DNA of 64,000 bases from Pseudochelatococcus sp050946405 (lineage in GTDB: Bacteria > Pseudomonadota > Alphaproteobacteria > Rhizobiales > Beijerinckiaceae). Below are positions 36,979 to 45,400 of this stretch, in pieces. The stretch lies in the NCBI RefSeq assembly GCF_050946405.1, contig NZ_JBMNUS010000004.1:124001-188000 (forward strand). The letters are read 5' to 3'. Within the stretch, counting starts at the first letter, position 1. Every line of letters begins with the position of its first letter. The notes beneath the pieces are model-generated. The model made no database searches. It had not been told where the DNA came from and saw only the letters and a list, made by a program, of their open reading frames with translations. The translations under genes were made by a program, and so were the position numbers.

Positions 36979-37520
36979 TCACGAACGGCGGCGCGACAGG
37001 CGCGGGTTGAAGGCATCGTTGAGGCTCTCGCCGATGAGGTTGAGCGCCAGCACGGTGACGACGATGGCCACGCCGGGGAAAAAGGACAGCCACCACGCGG
37101 TTCGGATCACCGTGCGCGCGGCGCCGGTCATGTACCCCAGGACATCATGTTCGGATCGCCCAGCCCCAGGAACGAAAGCGAGCTTTCCAGCAGGATCGCG
37201 CTCGCCACCATCAGCGAGGCCATCACGATGATCGGCGAGACCGCATTCGGCAGCACCTGCCGCAGGATGATCGAGCGGGCGGACAACCCCTGAAGAATCG
37301 CGGCCTCGACATATTCGCGCCGGCGCAGCGACAGCACCTCGCCGCGCACGAGGCGCGCCACGGGCGGCCACGAGACCACGGCGATCGCCAGCGTGATCGA
37401 CACGACGGAAGGCTGGAACATCGCCACGATCACGATCGCCAGCGCGAAGCTCGGCACGGTCTGGAAGAACTCGGTCACGCGCATCAGCACATCGTCGACC
37501 CAGCCGCCGAAGTCGACGCC
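36979..37520 (-). pseudogene. DppC-type ABC permease, 5'-truncated and frameshifted
   Basis: The C-terminal part of a peptide-family permease is readable: FGGWVDDVLMRVTEFFQTVP, the EAA-type loop EYVEAAILQGLSARSIILRQ, then LLESSLSFLGLGDPNMMSWG. A one-base loss at about 37134 (TGGGGTACATG) ends this frame; the adjoining frame continues correctly with MTGAARTVIRTAWWLSFFPG to NAFNPRL-like end. The N-terminal half is missing: the sequence joins directly to the substrate-binding protein gene at about 37515. Confidence 0.8.
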
Positions 37521-38482
37521 ACGAAAGGCCCGGTGGAGACCTTGCCGATGCCGCTCCACAAGGCGTCGCGGATGAAGTCCCGGTCGATGGCGTACATGAT
37601 CGCCTGCCGGAATTCCTTGCTGGCGGTCGGCCCGCGGCGGTTGTTCAACCACACCCAGGACTGCGGGCCGAAGAACTCCCAGCCGGATTCGGTGATGCAG
37701 GTATTGTCGAGCGCGGCCAGACGCGGCACGTCGAAGTTCTCCACCGCGCCGCCGGGAAGGATGTCGACCTTGCCGGTCTCGAAGGCGACGGCGCGCGACG
37801 CCGCGTCCGGGATCACGTGCCAATAGACTTCATCGAGATAAGGCTTGCCCTCGTCCCAGTAATCGGGGTTCCTGACGAGCTTGATGTAGGAGCCCTTGAC
37901 CCATTCCCCGAACTTGAACGGGCCGGTGCCGATCGGCGTGTTGTTGGCCGGATTGGCGTTGAAATCGGTGCCTTCGTAGATGTGCCTGGGCACGATCGGC
38001 ATCGAGCCGACCTCGAAGATGTTCAGGAAGGGACCGAAGGGCGATTTCAGCTTGAAGACCACGGTGTTCGCATCAGGCGCCGCGATCGACTCGACATGCG
38101 CGAGAACCGCGCGGAAGCGGGGATGGCGCTCGCGCAGGAACACATCCGCCGTGAACACCACATCCGCCGCGGTGAAGGGCGCACCGTCATGCCACTTCAC
38201 GCCCTCCTCCAGAGTGAACGTATAGGTGAGGCCGTCGTCGGAAACGGTCCAACTGCGGGCGAGCGAGGGCAGCGGGTTGAGTTTCGTGTCGTAGCGCAGC
38301 AGGCCCTCGCAGATGTTGCCCGCGACGGTCTGGGTGGTGGCGTTCTGGAACAGCCCGATCATCAGACTGGGCGGCTCCGGCTGGATGACGATATTGGCGC
38401 GCCCGCCGCGAACCGGCTCGGCCTGCACGCCTCCCCCGAGTGCAGCAAGACTGATGAATACCGAAGCAAGAATGCGTTTCAT
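37484..38482 (-). pseudogene. peptide/opine-type ABC substrate-binding protein (DppA family), 3'-truncated
   Basis: Starts normally at ATG 38482 with a signal peptide (KRILASVFISLAALGGGVQA) and continues through the family 5 solute-binding domain (GLLRYDTKLNPLPSLARSW, then GVKWHDGAPFTAADVVFTAD, PIGTGPFKFGEWVKG). At about residue 320 (GIGKVSTGPF) it fuses out of frame to the permease remnant. Complete proteins have about 520 residues, so about 190 residues, the whole first permease gene and half of the second are missing. It could still be exported but not work with a transporter. Confidence 0.8.
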
Positions 38483-38562
38483 GAAACAGTTCCCCATTGT
38501 GTGATTGCTTGATCTGTTTTCAATCATCGGCATGCGCCGCCAAGATCCGCACGCGCGGCCGC

Positions 38563-39468
38563 TCAGGCGGCTTCCCGGCGGGCGAGCGCGCGCTCGTAGC
38601 AGAGGATCGCCGCCGCAAGGTCCTCCTGCGCCGCGCCCACGGATTTGAAGAGCGTGATTTCCTTTTCATCCGTTCGGCCCGGATGGGCGGCCCTCACCAG
38701 CGCCGCGAGGTCGGCGCGGATGTCGTCGAGCGCCAGCGCCCCCGTGGCGAGCGGCGCGGCGATGTCGCCGGCCTCGTGGATCGCGCCGGGCGTATCGATG
38801 AAGACGCTGGCGCGCCGGACGGCCTCGTCGTCGGTCTCGCGCATGTCCGGGCGGAAACCGCCGACGAGATCGAGATGCGTTCCGGGTTGCAGCCATGCGC
38901 CATGGACGAGCGGCTCGCGGCTCAGCGTCATGCAGCTCACGATGTCGGCCCTGGCCATGGCGGAGGCGATGTCGTCCGCCACCGAGACCTGCGCGAACGC
39001 ATCGCGCAATTCCCCGGCGAGTGCCGCGGCCTTGGCCGCGTCCCTGCCCCACACCATGATATGACGAAGCGGCCGCACGGCCGCATGAGCCTGCGCCATC
39101 AGCTTCGCCAGCCGGCCGGCGCCGACCAGCAACAGCGTTTCGGAGTCGCGGCGCGCGAGACAGGCGGCGGCAAGCGCCGAAGCCGCGACGGTGCGCCGCG
39201 CGGTCAGCTCGTTGCCGTCGAGCGTCGCCAGCACTTCGCCGGTTTCGCCGGAACACAGGATGTAGAGCGCCTGCACCGCCGGCAGGGCGCGCGCGCCGTT
39301 GCCAGGAAAGACATTGGCGAGCTTGACGCCGAGATAGCGGCCCGGAATCCACGCCGGCATCAGCAGCATCGTCCCGGAAGGAGCGCCCCCGGCCGCGATC
39401 TCGTGATGATGACGCAGCGGGGCTTCGCAGCCTTCCCGGAACATGACGCGCAGCGCCTCGACCAGCAT
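38563..39468 (-). CDS. ornithine cyclodeaminase / mu-crystallin family protein, N-terminus shortened
   Basis: 301 residues. The NAD(P) domain is clear (LLLVGAGRLAKLMAQAHA, then ADIVSCMTLSREPLV and HLDLVGGFRPDM), and a substrate-binding Lys is present in LGVKLANVFPGN. Relatives include ornithine cyclodeaminase, pyrroline-2-carboxylate reductase and iminosuccinate reductase. They begin about 15-20 residues earlier with a strand and helix leading to the LVEALRxMF helix; here an in-frame stop lies eight codons before the ATG and no ribosome site is seen. It may be 5'-clipped like its operon neighbours. First gene of the decaying operon. Confidence 0.7.
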   Translation of the reverse strand: MLVEALRVMFREGCEAPLRHHHEIAAGGAPSGTMLLMPAWIPGRYLGVKLANVFPGNGARALPAVQALYILCSGETGEVLATLDGNELTARRTVAASALAAACLARRDSETLLLVGAGRLAKLMAQAHAAVRPLRHIMVWGRDAAKAAALAGELRDAFAQVSVADDIASAMARADIVSCMTLSREPLVHGAWLQPGTHLDLVGGFRPDMRETDDEAVRRASVFIDTPGAIHEAGDIAAPLATGALALDDIRADLAALVRAAHPGRTDEKEITLFKSVGAAQEDLAAAILCYERALARREAA

Positions 39469-39851
39469 GATTTCATGACTGGACCGTCATCGCCTCCATG
39501 CGCAACCCGCGCGGCGGTTTACTGCCGGAATCGGCGCGGTCGGCGCTTTCGAGGCGACACCGATGTCGCAGGTGCGCAAGGTGTTCTAAACCAACACATT
39601 CAGCGTGATGACGATGACGCATCGATGCTTTTTGCATACAACATCCGTATCCGTTTGCCACTCAAATGCGAATGTGATAGATGTTCAGTAATCGTAATTC
39701 AATTAATCAGTTTCACACACAACTCTCAATCCAATACAAACAATCACAGATAGTTATTCGCTCCACTTAAACATGCATTTCGCGGATGTCACATCGTACA
39801 TGGCGCAGGATGCAGCACGGGTGAAATCCGAAGCACAAGGAGGAAGCCAGC
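39469..39851. other. intergenic region upstream of the modular RTX gene
   Basis: 383 bp. The segment at about 39600-39780 is AT-rich and probably holds the RTX promoter. A short plus-strand frame ending at TAA 39587-39589 (TAGIGAVGAFEATPMSQVRK) reads like the last residues of some protein but cannot be assigned; it could be a remnant of a deleted gene. Confidence 0.4.
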
Positions 39852-41147
39852 ATGACCAGTTTCGTTACAAGCGCAACCATCACAAGCGGCTGGGCCACGA
39901 ATATATGGAACACGCAGCAAACTGCGTCACTCGCCGGCAAACGAACGACGGGAAATCTCAATCGCGGCATCTTGCAGGATGATGGCGACGGCATCCTTAA
40001 CGGGGATCATCATTCCACCAACAAGAACGACGCGATCATCTACGATCTCCTGTTCAACGGAGGCGTCAACGAGGACAAGACGACCCAGCGTTTCGTCAAC
40101 ACGTTCCATACGTTCAACCTCGGCGAGGGAAGCGACATCCTCGATCTCACGGTCAATCCGCAGCGGCAGGCACGCTACGATATCCCGGATTATGCGCTGG
40201 ACGTGACGGCTGTGGGCTGGACGGAAAGCGATACGATCTGGTCGGGCTCGGGTAACGACCATCTCTACGGCGATGCGGCGGTTTACGGCTTCGCGGAAGA
40301 TTTCTCGACGCCCTGGCTTCAAGGCTTCGGCGCTGACACCATTCACGGCGGCGACGGGAACGACGCCATTTACGGCGACGCGGGCGTTTTCCGTTTCGCT
40401 GACGGCAATTTCGTCATTTCCGCGCGCTCCCTTCCCGGCGACCTGCTCGACGGCGGCAAGGGCGACGACACCATCTACGGGGATATCGGCGAATTCGAGG
40501 TCACGAACGGCTTTCTGGCCAACAGAAGATTGAACTTCGGCGGCGACACGATCGACGGCGATGACGGAAACGACGTTCTTTACGGCGATACGGGCGGCTT
40601 CAACCTGACGAACGCCACGACGTTCTTTCAATGGATCGAATTTGGTTTCGACACCATCAGGGGCGGAAAGGGCAACGACGTCATCTACGGCGATGTCGGC
40701 GCTCTCGATCTGGCGGGCGGCAACGTCATTCCATATCTGTTTTTCGGCAGCGACATTCTTGACGGCGGCGACGGTAACGACACCATCTACGGCGACGCAG
40801 GCGCGTTCACCCCGCCGAACGGCAGTTCGACCGGCGACGAACTGGTGTTCGGCAATGACAGGCTCACCGGCGGCGCCGGCAACGACCATCTGTGGGGCGA
40901 TGGTCCCGGCATCTCGGCCGGCGGGACCGATACCTTCATCTTCGGCCCCGGCAGCGGGCAGGACACGATACACGATTTCCGAAAGAGCGATGCGGACAAG
41001 ATCGATGTCAGCGCCTACGCCACATCGTTTGCGGCACTGACCATCAGCACCATTGGCAGCGCCGATACGCTCGTCAAGTTCGACGGCGTCAATTCGGTGC
41101 TGTTGCTCGGCGTGACCAATCTGACGGCGAGCGATTTCATTTTTTAG
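39852..41147 (+). CDS. modular RTX-like calcium-binding protein (type I secreted)
   Basis: 431 residues, acidic. After a Thr-rich N-terminus (about 1-120) there are five or so copies of a module of 45-55 residues. Each has one RTX-type turn (FGxDTIxGGxGNDxIYGDxG pattern, e.g. GGDGNDAIYGDAG, GGKGDDTIYGDIG, GGKGNDVIYGDVG) followed by a variable 20-30-residue segment ending in a phenylalanine-rich strand. The last part (DTFIFGPGSGQDTIHDFRKS) is the usual C-terminal RTX segment and the end DFIF fits a type I secretion signal. AAGGAGG precedes ATG 39852. No protease or lipase domain found. Confidence 0.8.
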   Translation: MTSFVTSATITSGWATNIWNTQQTASLAGKRTTGNLNRGILQDDGDGILNGDHHSTNKNDAIIYDLLFNGGVNEDKTTQRFVNTFHTFNLGEGSDILDLTVNPQRQARYDIPDYALDVTAVGWTESDTIWSGSGNDHLYGDAAVYGFAEDFSTPWLQGFGADTIHGGDGNDAIYGDAGVFRFADGNFVISARSLPGDLLDGGKGDDTIYGDIGEFEVTNGFLANRRLNFGGDTIDGDDGNDVLYGDTGGFNLTNATTFFQWIEFGFDTIRGGKGNDVIYGDVGALDLAGGNVIPYLFFGSDILDGGDGNDTIYGDAGAFTPPNGSSTGDELVFGNDRLTGGAGNDHLWGDGPGISAGGTDTFIFGPGSGQDTIHDFRKSDADKIDVSAYATSFAALTISTIGSADTLVKFDGVNSVLLLGVTNLTASDFIF

Positions 41148-41243
41148 ATCAGTATATCGGAAGGCGGATAGCCTTTTCCGAAAACAATGCGCAACCAAAA
41201 TCGACAAGCATCGTTCCGTGTGTTTCTGAGGAGGATGAACATT

Positions 41244-41447
41244 ATGACTGACAAGTCGACGTCCCGCACCGAAAACGGCCATGAATCCGAAGTCGCTCCC
41301 GCCACCGAAAACGGCGCCCCCGAGCTGGATCGCCGCGAGGCGGCGAAGATCATGCTGAACATGGCGGCGGCAACGCCGATCGTGGCATTGCTCTTCGATC
41401 CCGCCAGCGCCCGCGCCGCGGCCACGGCCGGCGGCGTCGAAGACTGA
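41244..41447 (+). CDS. small twin-arginine-like protein, unknown
   Basis: 67 residues: a hydrophilic Ser/Thr/Glu-rich first half, then DRREAAKIMLNMAAATPIVA, a twin-arginine followed by a hydrophobic helix, and a short tail (ARAAATAGGVED). GAGGAGG nine bases upstream selects ATG 41244 over ATG 41235. The gene is 96 bp downstream of the RTX gene on the same strand. Small proteins with a central RRE-hydrophobic segment occur beside peptide-modification genes, but I cannot place this one in a family. Confidence 0.55.
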   Translation: MTDKSTSRTENGHESEVAPATENGAPELDRREAAKIMLNMAAATPIVALLFDPASARAAATAGGVED

Positions 41448-41479
41448 GCGGGCGCGACACGGTTCGGCGCGCGGTTTAA

Positions 41480-41525
41480 AGCAGTTTGCGTTCAGGTCGA
41501 TCCATCGAATTGAATGCAAACTGCT
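41480..41525. repeat. palindrome A of a triple cluster
   Basis: AGCAGTTTGCGTTCA (41480-41494) and TGAATGCAAACTGCT (41511-41525) pair over 15 positions with one G-T. It lies after the small twin-arginine-like gene and may end its transcript. Confidence 0.75.
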
Positions 41526-41527
41526 CT

Positions 41528-41568
41528 TAGAGCGGGATGCGATCAGGTTGAATCGCCATCCCGCTCTA
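41528..41568. repeat. palindrome B of a triple cluster
   Basis: TAGAGCGGGATG (41528-41539) and CATCCCGCTCTA (41557-41568) form a perfect 12-bp stem with a 17-base loop. Similar GAGCGGGATG palindromes are scattered between genes in many Rhizobiales genomes (from memory, not searched). Confidence 0.75.
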
Positions 41569-41584
41569 AGTTCCATATTTTACC

Positions 41585-41628
41585 GCAACTTGCGTTCAAG
41601 CCGATGGGTCGGCTTGAACGCAAGTTGC
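41585..41628. repeat. palindrome C of a triple cluster, 20-bp perfect stem
   Basis: GCAACTTGCGTTCAAGCCGA (41585-41604) and its exact reverse complement (41609-41628) surround a 4-base loop TGGG. It ends one base before the stop codon of the convergent gene, so it could act as a terminator there as well as a repeat. Confidence 0.85.
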
Positions 41629-41629
41629 T

Positions 41630-42724
41630 CTAGTGACGAAGCAGGCTGCGGATTTCCTGCCAGCGTTTGCCATAGAACGCGGCCTGCGCCAGACGCCCCG
41701 GAAAGTGCTGCCGGACATCCGGGTTGTGGCGCAATGTCGTGGCCGCCCACGCAACGTAACCCGCAATCCGCAGCATCCGGCTGTCCTGCTGCCATACCGC
41801 GCGCAGCCCCAGCAGGCGGCCGGCGACGCCTTGCGCGCCCGCGACCTGCCCCGCAACCCGCAAAGGCTCGTGGGTGATCAGTTCGCTGGTATGCAGGAAA
41901 GCGGCAAAGGCCAGCCCGCCCCCCGCCTCCGATGCGCGGGCAGACGCCTCCGTCAGCGCCGCATTCCCCGCCCGACGCACCAGCAACACGCACTCCACCA
42001 CCTCCGACAGCAGCAGGCTGCCCTTGAGCAGCCGCGCATGCGCGAGCAAGCCGTGCACGGCGAGATGGACGAGGCTGTCACTCGGCGCAGGCAAACGGGC
42101 CACGCAACCGCCGATCGGAATGGCGGTCGATCGGATGATAAAATCATCCGTGGGCAGCAGATGCCGCCACCGGGAACCGGCAACCTCCCGATGAAGCTCG
42201 ATGCTTGCCTCCACCTGCTCATGCCACAAGCCCGGCAGGTGATGGTGCTCGCGTCCGTTCGGATCGGCCGGCTCGACAGGGCGGTATCCGGCCGCCCGCA
42301 AAATCCGCGCCGCATCCTCCAGCCGTTGCCGGGGAATGAGAAAATCGAGATCCTGCATGAAGCGGGCGGCGATATCGTCATGAACGCCGTCGGCCAGCCG
42401 CGCAGCGCCCTTGAGGAGGACAGGCTCGATGCCGGCGCGGTTGAGCAACGCCAGCGCTTCCTCGACCTGCCGCAGCAGCCGCGCGTTCCTTTCCGCATTG
42501 GCGTCCCGGACAGTCGCGAGCAGACCGCGAAGATCGCGCGGCAGAACCGGGCCAATGGCGGGATCGGCCGCCAGACCGGCGAGATAAGGCGCGATCCTGT
42601 GCTGGAGGGCAAGGCGGAGCACGGCCTTGCCATCGATGCCCGCGGCGGCGATGGCGGCGACGGGATCGGGCTCGTTACCCAATGCGCAGCGAACGAGCAG
42701 GCTGAGTTGGGCAAACGGCGTCAT
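41630..42724 (-). CDS. nucleotidyltransferase-like protein (NTP_transf_5 type)
   Basis: 364 residues. The nucleotidyltransferase core is at about 95-210: IEPVLLKGAARLADGVHDD, then RFMQDLDFLIPRQRLEDAAR with the two-Asp DLDFL metal motif, and SIELHREVAG. The rest is helical. NTP_transf_5 proteins are frequent in bacterial peptide-modification and polysaccharide clusters, but their reaction is mostly unknown. ATG 42724 is chosen because AGGGAGGAG lies just upstream. It converges with the RTX/small-protein pair and is followed on the same strand upstream by otsB. Confidence 0.75.
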   Translation of the reverse strand: MTPFAQLSLLVRCALGNEPDPVAAIAAAGIDGKAVLRLALQHRIAPYLAGLAADPAIGPVLPRDLRGLLATVRDANAERNARLLRQVEEALALLNRAGIEPVLLKGAARLADGVHDDIAARFMQDLDFLIPRQRLEDAARILRAAGYRPVEPADPNGREHHHLPGLWHEQVEASIELHREVAGSRWRHLLPTDDFIIRSTAIPIGGCVARLPAPSDSLVHLAVHGLLAHARLLKGSLLLSEVVECVLLVRRAGNAALTEASARASEAGGGLAFAAFLHTSELITHEPLRVAGQVAGAQGVAGRLLGLRAVWQQDSRMLRIAGYVAWAATTLRHNPDVRQHFPGRLAQAAFYGKRWQEIRSLLRH

Positions 42725-42875
42725 GGCGCTCCTCCCTGCCGTCAGCAAGGCCGCGCGCGAACCGCGCCGCCTCGTCGGATCATGATGCTGAAAAGCGTAT
42801 CCACTTTTCGCTTCGCCGTCCTTCGGGGTGCGGAAAGTTCAGGCCCGGACAAGAAGGGTGGATGAGCGTCGGTAT

Positions 42876-43751
42876 TCATCCTGAATGCCCGCCGTTCCAT
42901 TCGCCGCCACGCTCCATTGACGGCCTGCCCTTTTCCCACATGGCGCGGATGCCTGCAAGCGCCTCGCGCAATTGCGCGGGCGTTTGCAGCCGGCCGGAGG
43001 CCAGCGATCGCCTGGCGTCCTTTCCCACTCTGACCGCCTGCCCGCCGAGCGCGATCGCGGTTGCGAACATGTCCTCGTCGGTGAGGTCGTCGCCGATCGC
43101 GACCGGCCACCGGCCAAGAAACGGCCCGGTATCCATGAAGGATCGCAAGGCCGCACCCTTGTCGGCCGCCGCCGGCTTCAGTTCGATGACCATCTTGCCG
43201 CGTTGCAGCGCCCATTTCGGCCCGGCGAGCACGGCGGCATCCCGCATCAGGTTTTCGACGGCCTCCTGCTGCTGCGGCGCGAGGCGGAAGTGAAGCGCGA
43301 CCGCCGCTCCCTTGTCCTCGAAAAGGACGCCGGGCCAGTTTCGCACGCCCGCGCGCAGCATATCCTTCGCCCGCAGCAGCGCGGGGCCGGGTTCGCTGTC
43401 GCGCCTGCGGCCGTCGGCAAGACGCATCTGCGCGCCGTGCAGGCCCGCGAGCGGGAAACGATGCGGATGGAACAGCCCGTCGACGAAATCCGTCGCGCGT
43501 CCCGTCACCAGCGCCATCGCGCCGCCCAGACCCCTCATGACGGCGGCGAGGCTGTCCGTCAGGCCGGCCGGCACGTCCACCGTATCGGGCGTCAGCGCGA
43601 TGTCGACAAGCGTGCCGTCGATATCGAGGAACAGCGCCCATTGCGCCGGATTTTCCGCCAGTGCGGTCAGAACCGGCGCGTCGGTGGCCCACGCGGGGAA
43701 CGAAGGCGGCGCCGCCGCTTCCCCCGGCCGGTTGCCGCCGGCTATCTGCAT
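42876..43751 (-). CDS. otsB: trehalose-6-phosphate phosphatase OtsB
   Basis: 291-residue HAD phosphatase converting trehalose 6-phosphate to trehalose. HAD motif I is ALFLDIDGTLVDI, motif II lies in ALVTGRATDFV, and motif IV in VAIGDDLTDEDMF. The cap domain is between about 125 and 215. Its start overlaps the end of otsA by ten bases, so the two are translated together. Ends with a Gly-rich short tail. Confidence 0.93.
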   Translation of the reverse strand: MQIAGGNRPGEAAAPPSFPAWATDAPVLTALAENPAQWALFLDIDGTLVDIALTPDTVDVPAGLTDSLAAVMRGLGGAMALVTGRATDFVDGLFHPHRFPLAGLHGAQMRLADGRRRDSEPGPALLRAKDMLRAGVRNWPGVLFEDKGAAVALHFRLAPQQQEAVENLMRDAAVLAGPKWALQRGKMVIELKPAAADKGAALRSFMDTGPFLGRWPVAIGDDLTDEDMFATAIALGGQAVRVGKDARRSLASGRLQTPAQLREALAGIRAMWEKGRPSMERGGEWNGGHSG

Positions 43752-45277
43752 GACGAAAACGCCGCGGGAAGCCCGATCGCCCGTCGCGGCGTTTTCAACC
43801 GGACGCGCCGGGCGCCGGCGGACAGGACACCGGGGTCATCGACCGCCGATGGAGCGAGAACCTCGGCAACCGGCATGTCGCCGTCCGGCCGGGTTGCGGA
43901 ATCACCGTCTTCGCCGGCGCTTTCCAGATCGGCGAGGAAACGCTCGCCCCATTGCGATATATCCGTTTCGCCCACGCCCGCCCACATGGTCGTCCAGCGA
44001 TTGACGCGTTCCTCCAACGGCATCTTGAGCGCCTGATCGATGGCCTTCGACGTACCGTCGAGATCATAGGGATTGACCAGCAACGCTCCTTTCAGCACCG
44101 TCGCCGCGCCGGCGAAACGCGACAGCACGAGCACGCCGGGGTCGGCCGGGTCCTGGGCGGCGACGAACTCCTTCGCGACCAGATTCATGCCGTCGCGCAG
44201 CGGCGTGACCAGCCCCACCTTCGCCAGACGATAGAGGCCGGCCAGTTCCGCGCGCGTGTGCGTGCGGTTGATGTAGCGGATCGGCGTCCAGGACGCTTTT
44301 CCATAGAGCCCGTTGATCCGCCCCGCCGTCTCCCCGAGCGCGCGCTGCATGGCCGCGTATTCGGGAATGTCGGCCCGGCTGCGGGGCGTGATTTGCAGGA
44401 AAGTCACCTTGTCCAGATATCCCGGATGGGTCTCCAGCAGGCGCGCGAAAGCATCGAGACGTTGAGAGAGCCCCTTGGAATAGTCCAGCCTGTCGACGCC
44501 GAGCAGCATCGCGCGGCCGGAGAAGCTCTCCTCGACATCGCGCACGAAACGGCTTCGCGCCGCGCGCGCGGCGGCCCGCGCGAAACCCGTCCGGTCGATG
44601 CCGACGGGATATACGCCCGCCCGCAGCCTGTTGCCGCCGACGCGGTAGTGCATGTGATCGTCCGAGGTCGCCCCCGCTTCGGAGACAAGATAGTCGCCGA
44701 AGTTGGCCGCGTCCCGCCGCGTCTGGAAACCCACGAGGTCGCAGGCGGTGAGCGCGCGCGCAATCTCCGCATGGTTCGGCAACGCCAGGAAAACATCCAC
44801 CGATGGCCACGGAATATGCTGGAAATAGCCGATCCTGTTGGCGACGCCCCGCGCCCGGAGCGCTTCCGCCAGCGGGATGAGGTGATAGTCGTGGATCCAG
44901 ATCACATCGTCGGGCGCGATGTGCGGCAGCAGCAGATCGGCGAAATAGCTGTTCACGCGCCTGTATCCGTTGAGATCCTTGCGCGCGAATTCCGTCAGGT
45001 CGAGGCGATAGTGCAGTAGCGGCCACAGGGCGCGGTTGGCGAAGCCGCTGTAATACTCCGCGTAATCTTCCTCGGAAAGATCGCACAGGGCATAGGTGAC
45101 ACCCCCGACATCGGACAAGGTAGCCTGTGTCTGCTCGGGGCCGATCTTGCCGCTCCAGCCGAACCACATGCCGCGCCGCTTCGCGAGCACATCGTTGAGC
45201 GCGACCGCCAGCCCCCCGGCGGCATGGCTCTTGCGGCCGGGCACCGTCACCCTGTTGGATACAATGATCAGTTTCAC
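43742..45277 (-). CDS. otsA: trehalose-6-phosphate synthase OtsA
   Basis: 511-residue GT20 glycosyltransferase making trehalose 6-phosphate from UDP-glucose and glucose 6-phosphate. Signatures: N-terminal LIIVSNRV and HAAGGLAVAL, IWIHDYHLIPLAEALR, GVDRLDYSKGLSQRLDAF and GMNLVAKEFVAAQ. GTG 45277 is used because it places VKLIIVSNRV at the expected N-terminus behind AGGGGGC; the in-frame ATG 45307 adds ten unlikely residues. The C-terminus extends some 35 residues past the catalytic core. Forms an osmoprotectant unit with otsB and the GH15 gene upstream. Confidence 0.95.
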   Translation of the reverse strand: MKLIIVSNRVTVPGRKSHAAGGLAVALNDVLAKRRGMWFGWSGKIGPEQTQATLSDVGGVTYALCDLSEEDYAEYYSGFANRALWPLLHYRLDLTEFARKDLNGYRRVNSYFADLLLPHIAPDDVIWIHDYHLIPLAEALRARGVANRIGYFQHIPWPSVDVFLALPNHAEIARALTACDLVGFQTRRDAANFGDYLVSEAGATSDDHMHYRVGGNRLRAGVYPVGIDRTGFARAAARAARSRFVRDVEESFSGRAMLLGVDRLDYSKGLSQRLDAFARLLETHPGYLDKVTFLQITPRSRADIPEYAAMQRALGETAGRINGLYGKASWTPIRYINRTHTRAELAGLYRLAKVGLVTPLRDGMNLVAKEFVAAQDPADPGVLVLSRFAGAATVLKGALLVNPYDLDGTSKAIDQALKMPLEERVNRWTTMWAGVGETDISQWGERFLADLESAGEDGDSATRPDGDMPVAEVLAPSAVDDPGVLSAGARRVRLKTPRRAIGLPAAFSSCR

Positions 45278-45400
45278 AACGCCCCCTGACCCGTCATTCC
45301 AAAGCATTTCGACAATTCCATGGAACGCCGCGATACTTCAGTTCAGTGAATTGACGCATTTTCTTCAAGCAATCCATTATCCTCTTTGCTCGAAAACACT

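Noticed and set aside
38477..38488. GTTTCATGAAAC palindrome at the start codon of the substrate-binding gene
   Set aside because: Short palindrome centred on ATG; expected by chance and no second copy nearby.
39473..39661. Minus-strand 62-codon frame before the RTX gene
   Set aside because: His/Arg-rich, no ribosome site, and no recognisable domain.
41480..41628. Triple palindromes considered as CRISPR or an insertion-sequence remnant
   Set aside because: Stems differ from each other, there are no equal spacers, and no transposase or target-site duplication is visible.
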